In this document: positions 7,084 to 14,636 of the stretch, piece by piece
How positions within the stretch are numbered: position 1 is the first letter of the stretch
How the letters are laid out: each line of letters begins with the position of its first letter
Source of the DNA: UBA8522 sp049287565
GTDB taxonomy: Bacteria > Acidobacteriota > Aminicenantia > Aminicenantales > UBA8522
DNA: 16,793 bases
NCBI GenBank assembly: GCA_049287565.1
Contig: JBAQGA010000269.1
Span: 1-16,793, forward strand
Direction of reading: 5' to 3'
Made by a program: the position numbers and the translations under genes
The notes under the pieces: generated by a model
What the model was told of the DNA's origin: nothing
Seen by the model: only the letters and a program-made list of their open reading frames with translations
Databases searched by the model: none

Positions 7084-8595
7084 ATGAAGCGATTCATGCC
7101 CACGGTCCTGCTGCTGGCCGCGGCCCTGAGCCTTCAGGCCCAGGAAATGAAAGTTGAAATCCGCAAGATGACGGAAGGCTTCACCGGAAACCAAAGATTC
7201 CCTGCCGTCGCCGAGAACGTCAAGGGCGAGCGGATTTATACTTTCAGGGGCAACGACTTGTACTCCCATTATTATTATTATAAGAACGGGACCTGGAGCG
7301 GCGGAGGGCGGATTCCCGGCAGCCCGAGATACGGAAACTACTGGTTCAGCGACATCGTCGCCGACAGCACGGGGACTTTCCACTATGTCTGCGAGGATGC
7401 CAGCAAAGCCTTGTACTACGGATATTTCAAGGACGGCACCTGGGCCTCAATGCGCAAGATCGATACCAGGCACGAAGCCACACTGGCCCTGGGTGTCCGA
7501 TCCGACGACACGGTCGTCCTCGTCTCGGCCATGGTCGCGGTTGGCGGAGGCATCACCAAGGACGTCATTGTCGGAACCAAGCCCGCAGGGAAGACGATGT
7601 TTTCCAATTTCCAAAACATCACCCAGGACCGCAATGCCAACACCATGGTTGACGCGGCGATCGACGCCGACGACAACACGTGGATCTCCTACAAAATGGA
7701 GTTCCCTGGGGACGGCAAAGACATCCTGGACACAATCCTCCACGGAGTGAATAAATCCAACAAGGATATCTACTGGAAGAACGTGTCCGACCAGACAGGC
7801 TGGACCTGGTATTCCCGTGTCGCCATCAACAGCGAGGGCAAAATCATGGTGACCTGGATGAGATCTCAGGAGCGAGCTTATTTTTCCTGCCTCTTCGATC
7901 CCCTTGCAGAAAAATGGGGCGAGATCCAGGAGATTTCCGACGGCCCGGTACGCCCCTGGTGCACTATGTATAATAAATTGATGACCCGGGAATCGGATTT
8001 TTATTGGGCCGGCTTGACCAGCGAACGGATGGTTGTTCTCTACAAGTACGATGCGGAACATAATTCATGGATTAAGCTCGCCGACGTCTCGAGTACCCCC
8101 GCTTACTGGTGCTCTGCCCATATGGGCAGCGACAGCATTCTGATTACCTGGGACAACCAAGCCGAACCCACGTCCTGCTATCTGACAACGGTCTCCGGCA
8201 TCTTCCCCCCTCCCCCTCCAAAGGTTCAATCCGTCTCCAACCTGGTGGTGGAAAAAAAGATCGAGCGCAGCTTCTTCTACGGGTATAGCCTGAACATCTT
8301 GAGCTGGGAGGATAACCCTCTGAATGCCGAGCAGGGGATCACGATCGCCGCGCACCGCGTTTATCGGAAAGAGGCGACGGCGGACAGCTCCCAATGGGCG
8401 CTGATTGCCGTTCTGGCAGCGGACGTCTACAGCTACGAAGATAAAAGCATCGCCTCCGATATCGATTATGTGTATGTCGTTACGTGCGTCGACAGCAACG
8501 GCGACGAGAGCCCGATCATCGACCCGAGCGAGGAGTCGTCTGATACAACGCGTCTTCCCGGGTCAGAGTGGTCTTCTGTGCGTTCGGATCGTTGA
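7084..8595 (+). CDS. Secreted propeller-like protein with FN3-like C-terminal module
   Basis: 503 residues with a signal peptide (MKRFMPTVLLLAAALSLQA, likely cut before QEM). The body (about 25-370) has recurring blade-like motifs: DIVADSTGTFHYV, AAIDADDNTWISY, AINSEGKIMVTWM. No full Asp-box (SxDxGxTW) is visible, so calling it a propeller is an inference from the repeat rhythm. A proline run (PPPPP, about 376) leads to an FN3-like module (about 385-480) containing ADVYSYEDKSIASD and VTCVDSNGDESPI, clearly homologous to the end of the divergent PKD protein. No enzyme motif is seen. It probably binds a polymer or partner outside the inner membrane. The beta-barrel gene starts 44 bases downstream on the same transcript, so the two may form an export or surface pair. 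Confidence 0.8.
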   Translation: MKRFMPTVLLLAAALSLQAQEMKVEIRKMTEGFTGNQRFPAVAENVKGERIYTFRGNDLYSHYYYYKNGTWSGGGRIPGSPRYGNYWFSDIVADSTGTFHYVCEDASKALYYGYFKDGTWASMRKIDTRHEATLALGVRSDDTVVLVSAMVAVGGGITKDVIVGTKPAGKTMFSNFQNITQDRNANTMVDAAIDADDNTWISYKMEFPGDGKDILDTILHGVNKSNKDIYWKNVSDQTGWTWYSRVAINSEGKIMVTWMRSQERAYFSCLFDPLAEKWGEIQEISDGPVRPWCTMYNKLMTRESDFYWAGLTSERMVVLYKYDAEHNSWIKLADVSSTPAYWCSAHMGSDSILITWDNQAEPTSCYLTTVSGIFPPPPPKVQSVSNLVVEKKIERSFFYGYSLNILSWEDNPLNAEQGITIAAHRVYRKEATADSSQWALIAVLAADVYSYEDKSIASDIDYVYVVTCVDSNGDESPIIDPSEESSDTTRLPGSEWSSVRSDR

Positions 8596-8639
8596 CGACT
8601 CCGTCAAGGAAAAAACAATCTGACCAGCGAAAGAGAAAA

Positions 8640-9287
8640 ATGATGAAAGCATTCGTCATAGCATCCCTGGTTCTTGTTCTGATGATCCCATTTTTCTGTC
8701 CCCTGACGTCTCTCGCGGCCGGGCAGGACGAAGCTTCGGCGCCCGCGGAAAAGCCGGGCCAGCCCAGATTCCGCCTCGGAGTATATTTCGAGGGGTGGAT
8801 GATCAACGACAAAAATCTCAAGTCGTTTTTCCATCATTCTCAGAGAAACCGATGGGGATTCGAAGCGTCCGTGCACACGCTGTACAACATCGACGTCTGG
8901 GCCTCCTACCGGATCTATACGGATGAGACGAAAACAAGCCATTACGCCAATATCGATAAATTCCGGATCAACGCCACTTCTGTCGGTCTGCTCTATCGCC
9001 CGGTCGTTTGGAGTGTGCTCGAACCGTTCATCGGAGCCGGCCTCGAAATCTATTCATATTCGGAGAAAATCGAGGGAGCAACCGAAATCCCCGACACAAG
9101 CGGCAGCGCCATCGGCTTTCATGCTCAGGCCGGGACCTATATCAACATCACGAAGTTCCTGGCTGGAAAACTCTTCGTCCGGATCAATGGCGTAAGGAAA
9201 ACGCTGGCCGAAGCTCTGCCCGACGGGACCACGAAGCTCGACCTGGGCGGAAAAGAATTCGGTGTCGGACTCGTCGCCCGTTTCTGA
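8640..9287 (+). CDS. Outer-membrane beta-barrel protein
   Basis: 215 residues. Residues 1-29 are a Sec signal peptide (AFVIASLVLVLMIPFFCPLTSLAA, probably cut before GQDEA). The rest alternates polar and aromatic/hydrophobic residues in short strands (RFRLGVYFEGWM, WGFEASVHTLYNIDVWASYRIY, FIGAGLEIYSY, FGVGLVARF) and ends in Phe, the usual C-terminal signal for insertion into the outer membrane. The likely barrel has about eight strands, of the OmpA/OmpW size class. No plug or peptidoglycan-binding domain follows. Two adjacent ATGs (8640 and 8643) are possible starts; an earlier in-frame start at 8568 overlaps the upstream gene and would put 24 polar residues before the signal peptide. Substrate unknown. 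Confidence 0.8.
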   Translation: MMKAFVIASLVLVLMIPFFCPLTSLAAGQDEASAPAEKPGQPRFRLGVYFEGWMINDKNLKSFFHHSQRNRWGFEASVHTLYNIDVWASYRIYTDETKTSHYANIDKFRINATSVGLLYRPVVWSVLEPFIGAGLEIYSYSEKIEGATEIPDTSGSAIGFHAQAGTYINITKFLAGKLFVRINGVRKTLAEALPDGTTKLDLGGKEFGVGLVARF

Positions 9288-9395
9288 GAGGCGGCATCAA
9301 GATACCGGGCCTAGCCCCTCGGCGGCCTTCCTCACGGACTATTGTGGGGTGGACAGGATCATCAATCATCGGGAGCCGGCCCATGGGTAGATCGG

Positions 9396-9424
9396 TTGCT
9401 TCCCCTGCGGCAATTCATTATCAT
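9396..9424 (+). promoter_or_regulatory. Possible promoter for the sulfatase-fold gene
   Basis: TTGCTT (9396-9401), 17 bases, then TATCAT (9419-9424). The -10 box is good, the -35 box weak. The start would be near 9431, about 14 bases before the TTG start at 9445. Confidence 0.4.
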
Positions 9425-9444
9425 AGAGTGCCGGGTCTGAAATC

Positions 9445-11493
9445 TTGAGCTTCGTCCCGCCGATTCGAAACGAACTCGCCGGCGCGCGGCCGGCTGCGGA
9501 GGGGTTCGGCGTCCGGCGCCGTTCAGGCCGCCGACGGACCCCCTCACTCAGAACCGCGATCGCCCTCATCCTGTCGGCGCTTGCCTTCTCCGTCTGCCGG
9601 CCTCGCGAGGAGGAAACGCCCAAGATCTGGCGCTTGATCGAGCTTCTCGACGCTCGGGGTGTCGTTCAAAGTCCCTTCATGAATAATCCTGGGGTCGCGA
9701 CGGCGCTCATCCCCGCCGATTCCGAACCTCTTCCCGGGTCCGAAAGCGGAGTGAATCCCTTCGGCCTAAAAAAGAAGATCACGGTGGGCCTCCAGACGAT
9801 GCGCATCCTGTTCGCGCCGCCACGCAGTGTCTATCGGTTCGAGTTGGACCTTCCAGAAGGCTGCGTCTTCGAATTCGATACGGGGATCGTCCGCGACGCC
9901 AACTATGAACGGCTCCGCGGCGCCGAAGAGGCGGCTTCGGCCAGGGTGATTTTTTCCGTCGTCCTGCAGAGAGGGACGGACCGCCACCTCCTCTTCGAAG
10001 CGGAACAGTTCCTCCCGGAACGCGAGGAGGAACGCACGTTCGACGTGAAAGCCCATCGCCTGAAACTGCCCGCGGGCGCGGGGAGGGCCCGGCTCATACT
10101 TTCGGTTCGGGGCGAGGACGGCGTCTTTTCCTTCTGGCAGAAGCCCCTCCTTTATCTTCCCGTCCAAGACGGAACCAACGTGATTCTTGTCTCGGTCGAC
10201 ACCCTGCGGGCCGACCGGCTGGGCTGCTATGGATATCCCCGGGCTACGACGGCTCGCCTGGACGGCCTCTCCGCGGACGCCGCCGTCTTCATGAGGACGT
10301 ACGCTCCCTCGAGCTGGACGCTTCCCTCTCATGTCTCTCTGCTGACCGGGCTCAACGTGATGAACCACCAGGTGGAGCGCGAGCACGACCGCATGGATCC
10401 CGAACTGCCGACGCTCGCCGGAGAGCTCAAAAAGCGGGGCTTTTACTGCGCGGCCATGACCTCGGGAGTTTTCGTCAGCGCCGTTTTTGGATTCGACCTC
10501 GGTTTCGACATCTTCTGGATGGGCCCCTGGGGCATTTTCAAGCTCGACGGGGCGGCCCAGCTGGGCCGAGCCGCCTCGGATTGGCTTCGAGAGAATTGCG
10601 ACCGGAATTTTTTTCTGTTCCTCCATACCTACCAATGCCACGCGCCCTACGACCTTCCCGAACCCGACCGTTCGGCTTTCCTGACCCCCGGGACGCCCGC
10701 CCGCGTCCGCGACCCGCTGAACGCCGTCGGAGGACAGCAGGGAATCTTCCGCCCGCTGCCCGAACAAGACCGCCTGAACGCTTCCGACCTCTACGACGCC
10801 GAAGTCCGCTACACGGACCGGATGTTGATCGGACCGCTCCTGGATACACTCCGCGAAACGGGCCTCTACGACCGAACCCTGGTCATCGTCACCAGCGACC
10901 ACGGCGAGGAATTCTATGAGCATGGGGCCTGGAGGCACGGGGCGGACCTTTACGACGAATCGCTCAAGGTCCCCCTCCTGATCAAATTCCCCCGGTCGCG
11001 ATTCGCCGGGACGCGAGTCGAGTCGATCGTCCGGCTGACCGATATCACGCCGACGATCCTAAGGGAGGCGGGAGCCCGGGTCTCGGACCTGGGGCTCGAC
11101 GGCCGGGATCTCGTTCCGCTCCTCGAGAGACGCGAAGGCGGCGATCGGGAGTTCCTGGCCGAGCTGGCCGCGGATCTATTGGGATCCCGCATTCCCCGGA
11201 AAATCGCCATCAACTCCGGCCGGATGAAACTCATCCTGAACCAACGTTACCGTCCGGAAGACCTGGCCTTCTTCACGGCGCCCCCGCCGGCGACGGCCCA
11301 GATCGAAGTCTATGACCTGGACGAGGATCCTCAGGAGAAGCGGAACGCCGCCGCCGAAAACGCGGCCCTCGCTCGAACCCTGGTTCGGAGAATCGAGGAA
11401 CTCGCGGCGAAGTCGCGGAAGCGGCGGGTGGGCGAGACCGCCCTAAGCGAGGAGCTCCGCGAACAGCTCAAGGCCCTGGGCTATATCAACTAA
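9445..11493 (+). CDS. Sulfatase-fold (alkaline phosphatase superfamily) protein with Thr at the nucleophile position
   Basis: 682 residues counted from a TTG at 9445; the true start is uncertain because no good ribosome site is seen. After a basic N-terminus comes one hydrophobic segment (about 36-50, ending ALAFSVC), a signal peptide or anchor with only a poor lipobox. Residues about 75-235 are a poorly recognised beta-rich region. The sulfatase domain starts at NVILVSVDTLRADRLGCYGY (metal-binding Asp252). The usual C/S-x-P-S-R formylglycine motif is replaced by TLPSH (Thr292), followed by VSLLTG. TSDHGEEFYEHG supplies Asp485-His486. Thr is the nucleophile in LtaS- and EptA-type phosphotransferases, so this may transfer or cleave a phospho-substituent rather than a sulfate. 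The late segment (PLLIKFP, TDITPTIL, GLDGRDLVPLL) is typical of family sulfatases. Probably acts in the periplasm on an envelope glycan or lipid. Confidence 0.85.
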   Translation: MSFVPPIRNELAGARPAAEGFGVRRRSGRRRTPSLRTAIALILSALAFSVCRPREEETPKIWRLIELLDARGVVQSPFMNNPGVATALIPADSEPLPGSESGVNPFGLKKKITVGLQTMRILFAPPRSVYRFELDLPEGCVFEFDTGIVRDANYERLRGAEEAASARVIFSVVLQRGTDRHLLFEAEQFLPEREEERTFDVKAHRLKLPAGAGRARLILSVRGEDGVFSFWQKPLLYLPVQDGTNVILVSVDTLRADRLGCYGYPRATTARLDGLSADAAVFMRTYAPSSWTLPSHVSLLTGLNVMNHQVEREHDRMDPELPTLAGELKKRGFYCAAMTSGVFVSAVFGFDLGFDIFWMGPWGIFKLDGAAQLGRAASDWLRENCDRNFFLFLHTYQCHAPYDLPEPDRSAFLTPGTPARVRDPLNAVGGQQGIFRPLPEQDRLNASDLYDAEVRYTDRMLIGPLLDTLRETGLYDRTLVIVTSDHGEEFYEHGAWRHGADLYDESLKVPLLIKFPRSRFAGTRVESIVRLTDITPTILREAGARVSDLGLDGRDLVPLLERREGGDREFLAELAADLLGSRIPRKIAINSGRMKLILNQRYRPEDLAFFTAPPPATAQIEVYDLDEDPQEKRNAAAENAALARTLVRRIEELAAKSRKRRVGETALSEELREQLKALGYIN

Positions 11494-11552
11494 GGCCATA
11501 ACTTTGTCGGCGTGGCCGCTCCGGCTACACCCACCGAGCTTTTCACGGTGCC

Positions 11553-11582
11553 TTGACATCGGCTTCCCCGGTAATTTACCAT
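11553..11582 (+). promoter_or_regulatory. Likely promoter for the DUF4214-methyltransferase gene
   Basis: TTGACA (11553-11558), 18 bases, then TACCAT (11577-11582). The -35 box is perfect, the -10 box 4 of 6. Spacing and the TTGACATC start match the 45-bp repeats at 4442 and 14581, but the rest does not. Expected start near 11589. Confidence 0.5.
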
Positions 11583-11626
11583 CTTCTTGGATGAGAAGGT
11601 GGATAGCGTGATATAGAAATTTTTTA

Positions 11627-12748
11627 ATGTTCAGAAATATCCTAAGAAAATCGAAAATTCCATCCTCGGAGTCAGAAAGACGCGTCAACGTCGACCGGCT
11701 CTCGGACGAAGAGTTCCTTGACTATATATATAAAAGATTTTTAGGCCGGGAGCCGGACTCGGTGGGCAAAGCCCATCAGCTCAAGTTCCTGCGTGCGGGC
11801 AACTCTCGGGCGGCCCTGGTCCTCAACATCACCGAAGCACCGGAGTTCGTCTACAAGATTGTTTGGAACAATATCCATGCTTATATCAAAGTCCTGCCGA
11901 TCCAAGACGAGCATCCTGACCGGTATCAGATGCTAAGCAATCTATCGGGAACAGAAAAGAGCTGGTTCTTTAGGATTAAGGATGATGCGGATTTCGACTG
12001 GTTGGAACGGAAAGTCATCGACAACGGCTATTATGAACGGCCGGGAGTCTGGAGCTTCATTGTCGACGAGGACAAACGGATGATGGCCGACATCGCCGCT
12101 GAATTCGATCCCCGATCTGTCCTCGATATCGGCTGCGCCAACGGCGCCGTCTTAAAATGCCTCCAAGACAAGGGCATCAGCGGCGAAGGCGTCGAGATCA
12201 GCCGTCTGGCCCTGGACAAGGCTATTCCCGAGGTCAGGGACGCCATCCATCTCGGCGACCTACTGAGCCTCCCCCTTCCTCACCGCTTTGACGTTGTCCT
12301 GGGACTGGACATCTTTGAACATCTCAATCCCAATAAACTTGACGCCTATATCCTAAAAATTATCAACCTGGTCGATGACGGCGGCTATCTCTATGCCAAT
12401 ATCCCCGCCTATGGTAAGGACGGCTCCTTTGGGGAAATTTTCAAGATCGATTACCAAGCCTGGGAAGAGGATGTCGCCGCCCAACGCAACTTCCGGGCCA
12501 TTCCAGTGGACGACTACGGCTACCCCAAGAACGGGCACATCATCTGTGCCGACACGGCCTGGTGGACGAGCCAATTCGAGCGGGCCGGGTTCCAAAGGGA
12601 AATCGAGATCGAGCTGGCCTTTCATCAGAAGTATGACGAGGCCATGGAAAAGATCTCGCGCGCGAGAAGGTCGTTTTATGTCTTCTCCAAGAGCGCCGAC
12701 CCGAATAAGAAGTCGGCGGTTTTAAGAAAACTTCAGGTCTCAGGCTAA
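11627..12748 (+). CDS. DUF4214 domain fused to a class I SAM-dependent methyltransferase
   Basis: 373 residues in two parts. Residues about 24-80 (LSDEEFLDYIYKRFLGREPD...ITEAPEFVYKIV) fit DUF4214, a small helical domain common in proteins of surface polysaccharide clusters. Residues about 155-365 are a Rossmann methyltransferase. Motif I is VLDIGCANG (165-173), the acidic ribose-binding position is in GVEIS (188-192), and FDVVLGLDIFEHL (221-233) is motif IV. The glycine-rich loop (DDGGYLYANIPAYG) follows. Soluble, no signal peptide; acts in the cytosol, probably on a nucleotide- or lipid-linked sugar, the usual target of such fusions. No clear Shine-Dalgarno lies before ATG 11627 (A/T-rich TAGAAATTTTTTA). 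The gene converges on the LPG-synthase-TM-like gene with a 36-base gap. Confidence 0.85.
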   Translation: MFRNILRKSKIPSSESERRVNVDRLSDEEFLDYIYKRFLGREPDSVGKAHQLKFLRAGNSRAALVLNITEAPEFVYKIVWNNIHAYIKVLPIQDEHPDRYQMLSNLSGTEKSWFFRIKDDADFDWLERKVIDNGYYERPGVWSFIVDEDKRMMADIAAEFDPRSVLDIGCANGAVLKCLQDKGISGEGVEISRLALDKAIPEVRDAIHLGDLLSLPLPHRFDVVLGLDIFEHLNPNKLDAYILKIINLVDDGGYLYANIPAYGKDGSFGEIFKIDYQAWEEDVAAQRNFRAIPVDDYGYPKNGHIICADTAWWTSQFERAGFQREIEIELAFHQKYDEAMEKISRARRSFYVFSKSADPNKKSAVLRKLQVSG

Positions 12749-12784
12749 TCTCATGAGCAAGAAAAACAGGATCCTTTCTTTCTT

Positions 12785-13804
12785 TTAAGCGGTTCGCTTT
12801 CTCCGGAAGTATGGCCAGGCAAGAATCAGGATGCTGGCGATGCCCAGCGAGTACTCGAAGATGTTGCTGAGAAGGTGAACCCCTATCCCCGAGATGACGG
12901 CTAGCCGGGGATCAAAACCCATCAGACCGAAGGTCAGCGCCCAGGCCGATTCCCAGGTGCCGAACCCAGCTAGGCCCTTGATGGGAAGCGCTGAGGTAAG
13001 CTCCGCTCCGCCCAGCCCCAAGATGAAGGTCCAGAAGCTGATGTCGTGGAGAGTAAAACCGTAGCTGCGGAGGAACGCGAAAAAAAGGGCGAACAAAGAG
13101 ATATACTTGGCCAGCCGGATGAGGAGGGAGAGGATGAATATCGGGATAGCATTTTCCCTCCGGCGAACGGAATCAAGGCTCTGGATGGTCAGCTCGAATT
13201 TTTGAACGGCGGTCCGGGCCGTCGCTCTTCCCTCGATCCTCCCCACACGGAGAAGACGCCGGAAGACGCCGAGAAAGAACCGGGCCACGGGGACGAGCTT
13301 CCAATAGACCAGGAAAACGAGGAGAAAAAAGGCGGCGGCGAGGATGAGGAGCGCCGGAGTCGATAGCGCATTGGCGCCCAGGCCGACGGCGATGACGGAG
13401 ACGACGAGGAAGGGGCTGATCGTCAGGAAATCGAGGACAAACGCCAGGACGAAGCTCGACGTGGCATTTTCGAAGGGGAAGCCGAGTCTCTTGTTGAGCA
13501 CATAGATGTAAGAAAGAGAGCCGAGCCGGGCGGGGAGGAGGTCGATCAGGCTGTTCCGGATGAAGGTGACAATGAACATGTTCGGCCAGCTGATCAGCTG
13601 CGGCCGGAGCAGCCACTTATAGCGCCAGGCGCGAAGCCAGGCGGCGATGAGAGCCCCAGCCGCATAGACGAGCAGGGCGGGGACGAAAATCCGGGAAAAG
13701 GTGTGGACGACGTCCTCCGTTTCGACTTGCGAGAGAAGGAGCCAGAGCAGGCCGATGGAGACGAGCACGGACAGGGTGATGTAAACGAGCCTATTCTTGA
13801 GCAT
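12785..13804 (-). CDS. UPF0104 / lysylphosphatidylglycerol-synthase-TM family membrane protein
   Basis: 339 residues with about eight hydrophobic segments. NSLIDLLPARLGSLSYIYVL and GLAGFGTWESAWALTFGLMGF are the two best family signatures of the LPG_synthase_TM (UPF0104, AglD/MprF-flippase-like) group. Only the membrane part is present; the soluble aminoacyltransferase domain of MprF is absent. Such stand-alone proteins are often found in glycan loci and are suspected lipid or lipid-linked-sugar flippases or partners of glycosyltransferases. The start at 13804 (MLKNRLVYITLSVLVSIG) puts the first helix at the N-terminus. The open frame reaches 13975 but that extension is polar, unlike any family member, and overlaps a promoter. 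The start has no Shine-Dalgarno and may be leaderless. Confidence 0.85.
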   Translation of the reverse strand: MLKNRLVYITLSVLVSIGLLWLLLSQVETEDVVHTFSRIFVPALLVYAAGALIAAWLRAWRYKWLLRPQLISWPNMFIVTFIRNSLIDLLPARLGSLSYIYVLNKRLGFPFENATSSFVLAFVLDFLTISPFLVVSVIAVGLGANALSTPALLILAAAFFLLVFLVYWKLVPVARFFLGVFRRLLRVGRIEGRATARTAVQKFELTIQSLDSVRRRENAIPIFILSLLIRLAKYISLFALFFAFLRSYGFTLHDISFWTFILGLGGAELTSALPIKGLAGFGTWESAWALTFGLMGFDPRLAVISGIGVHLLSNIFEYSLGIASILILAWPYFRRKRTA

Positions 13805-13812
13805 GCGGCCAT

Positions 13813-13840
13813 ATTCTATGCACTGCCCGATTATTGTCAA
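13813..13840 (-). promoter_or_regulatory. Promoter immediately before the LPG-synthase-TM gene (possible leaderless mRNA)
   Basis: Minus strand: TTGACA (13835-13840), 16 bases, then TAGAAT (13813-13818). Only 8 bases separate the -10 box from ATG 13804, so transcription would begin at or next to the start codon, consistent with the missing ribosome site. Confidence 0.55.
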
Positions 13841-13955
13841 ACCGGCAAAGCTTGGGAGAGTCCCTTGGATGGGCGTCGGCGTACTCTCCTGCGCCTTTCC
13901 CATATCGGCAGTAGACCTGGCCTTTCTTTTCATCGAGGGAGAGGCGTTCCAGTTG

Positions 13956-13975
13956 GTGGCCAAGTTCTTGGCCAC
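13956..13975. repeat. 20-bp perfect palindrome
   Basis: GTGGCCAAGTTCTTGGCCAC has 9-bp arms around two central bases. It is 116 bp upstream of the LPG-synthase-TM promoter and 218 bp beyond the cupin stop. Its compact symmetry suits a dimeric regulator better than a terminator, since no T-run follows on either side. Confidence 0.55.
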
Positions 13976-14169
13976 AGGATCATATCCGTTCTATTAAATT
14001 TTCTAGAAATCCAAAAATCATTCAGGATGGTGATGGCTTGGGGGGCCTAGGCACGATCGGAGAAATGGGAGGGCACTTTGGCCCAACCCCGCTTGGCGAC
14101 TCCTTCTCGAAGACACTTGGCTTGCGAGTCGTCCGTCTGAACTGCCGGGATATCACGTTAGAAGTGGTT

Positions 14170-14191
14170 AAAAAGTTGAATCCGCCATTCA
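14170..14191 (-). terminator. Possible weak terminator after the cupin gene
   Basis: Minus strand: TGAAT-GGCGG-ATTCA hairpin (14177-14191) directly after the stop, followed by ACTTTTT. The stem has only five A/T-rich pairs, so it would be weak. Confidence 0.35.
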
Positions 14192-14192
14192 C

Positions 14193-14537
14193 TTACGCTG
14201 CCCGGTTTGGGACCAGACAAAGAAAACTCAACCGTGTTTTTCCGGTATTCTTAAATTGATGCACCTCGCCCGGCTCAACAAAGATTGTGTAACCTGTCTT
14301 CAATGTTTTTGAACCCCCCGATATCACCACCTGTCCCTCTCCTTCAATCACAAAAATTTCATGCTCAAAATCATGTGAATGATGATAGGTGTAGCCACCT
14401 GGTTCAACATGAAATAATCGCATGGTGAAATTTGGGGCGTTGTCTTTTGCAGAAATGAGAACACGTTTAGATACGCCAGAGACGTTTGTATCCTGGACTC
14501 GATTCTCTTCAATTTCAGAATAATGGGCTATTTTCAT
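14193..14537 (-). CDS. Small cupin (Cupin_2) protein
   Basis: 114 residues forming one cupin barrel. Motif 1 is PGGYTYHHSHDFEHEIFVIEG, with metal-binding His residues and Glu (HxH...E). Motif 2 is PGEVHQFKNTG, with the fourth ligand His. Both motifs are intact, so it probably binds a divalent metal. Single-domain cupins act as isomerases, dioxygenases or small-molecule binders; the substrate cannot be read. The start at 14537 is chosen because GGAAG lies about 10 bases upstream and the promoter at 14596-14625 would leave almost no leader for the earlier in-frame ATG at 14582. The gene is visibly richer in A and T than its neighbours (runs such as AAAATTTC), which suggests recent transfer. It has its own copy of the 45-bp promoter repeat. 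Confidence 0.85.
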   Translation of the reverse strand: MKIAHYSEIEENRVQDTNVSGVSKRVLISAKDNAPNFTMRLFHVEPGGYTYHHSHDFEHEIFVIEGEGQVVISGGSKTLKTGYTIFVEPGEVHQFKNTGKTRLSFLCLVPNRAA

Positions 14538-14580
14538 TGGTGTTTTTCTTCCATAGTTCTCTCGACTGAGAATCTTTTTC

Positions 14581-14625
14581 ATCCCATCGTCAGGGATGAT
14601 AAAACGCGATGTGCAGGGATGTCAA
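14581..14625 (-). repeat. 45-bp promoter-bearing repeat, copy 2
   Basis: Minus strand, 40 of 45 positions identical to 4442-4486, with differences scattered singly. The inverted repeat ATCCC / GGGAT (14581-14585 and 14593-14597) is kept although two of the bases in its loop differ. Confidence 0.8.
14596..14625 (-). promoter_or_regulatory. Promoter for the cupin gene
   Basis: Minus strand: TTGACA (14620-14625), 18 bases, then TATCAT (14596-14601). Expected start near 14589, leaving a leader of about 52 nt before ATG 14537. The leader contains TTCTC/GAGAA arms that could form a small hairpin. Confidence 0.75.
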
Positions 14626-14636
14626 GAGGACGTCTT

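Larger units (their letters stand above)
13841..14192. other. 352-bp intergenic stretch between the LPG-synthase-TM and cupin genes
   Basis: No supported gene on either strand; open frames here are short and have no recognisable features or ribosome sites. It holds the 20-bp palindrome at 13956-13975, an A/T-rich patch at about 13985-14025, and a possible weak terminator at 14170-14191. Confidence 0.6.

Noticed and set aside
8568..8639. Longer N-terminus of the outer-membrane barrel
   Set aside because: Overlaps the upstream gene and would place 24 polar residues before an intact signal peptide.
11500..11560. GTGGCCG-CTC-CGGCTAC hairpin after the sulfatase-fold gene
   Set aside because: Needs a wobble pair and has no T-run; not called as a terminator.
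12749..12784. A/T-rich AAGAAA...TTTCTT hairpin between convergent genes
   Set aside because: The stem is only A/T pairs around a 10-base loop; the T-rich tail alone does not make it a convincing terminator.
13805..13975. 57-codon N-terminal extension of the LPG-synthase-TM frame
   Set aside because: Polar, low-complexity sequence unlike the family, without a ribosome site, and overlapping a good promoter.
14038..14259. 73-codon plus-strand frame in the gap downstream of the cupin
   Set aside because: No ribosome site or recognisable motif, and its 3' part is antisense to the cupin end.
14538..14582. 15-codon N-terminal extension of the cupin
   Set aside because: Its ATG lies about 7 bases after the predicted transcription start, and the cupin domain begins naturally at 14537 behind a GGAAG site.
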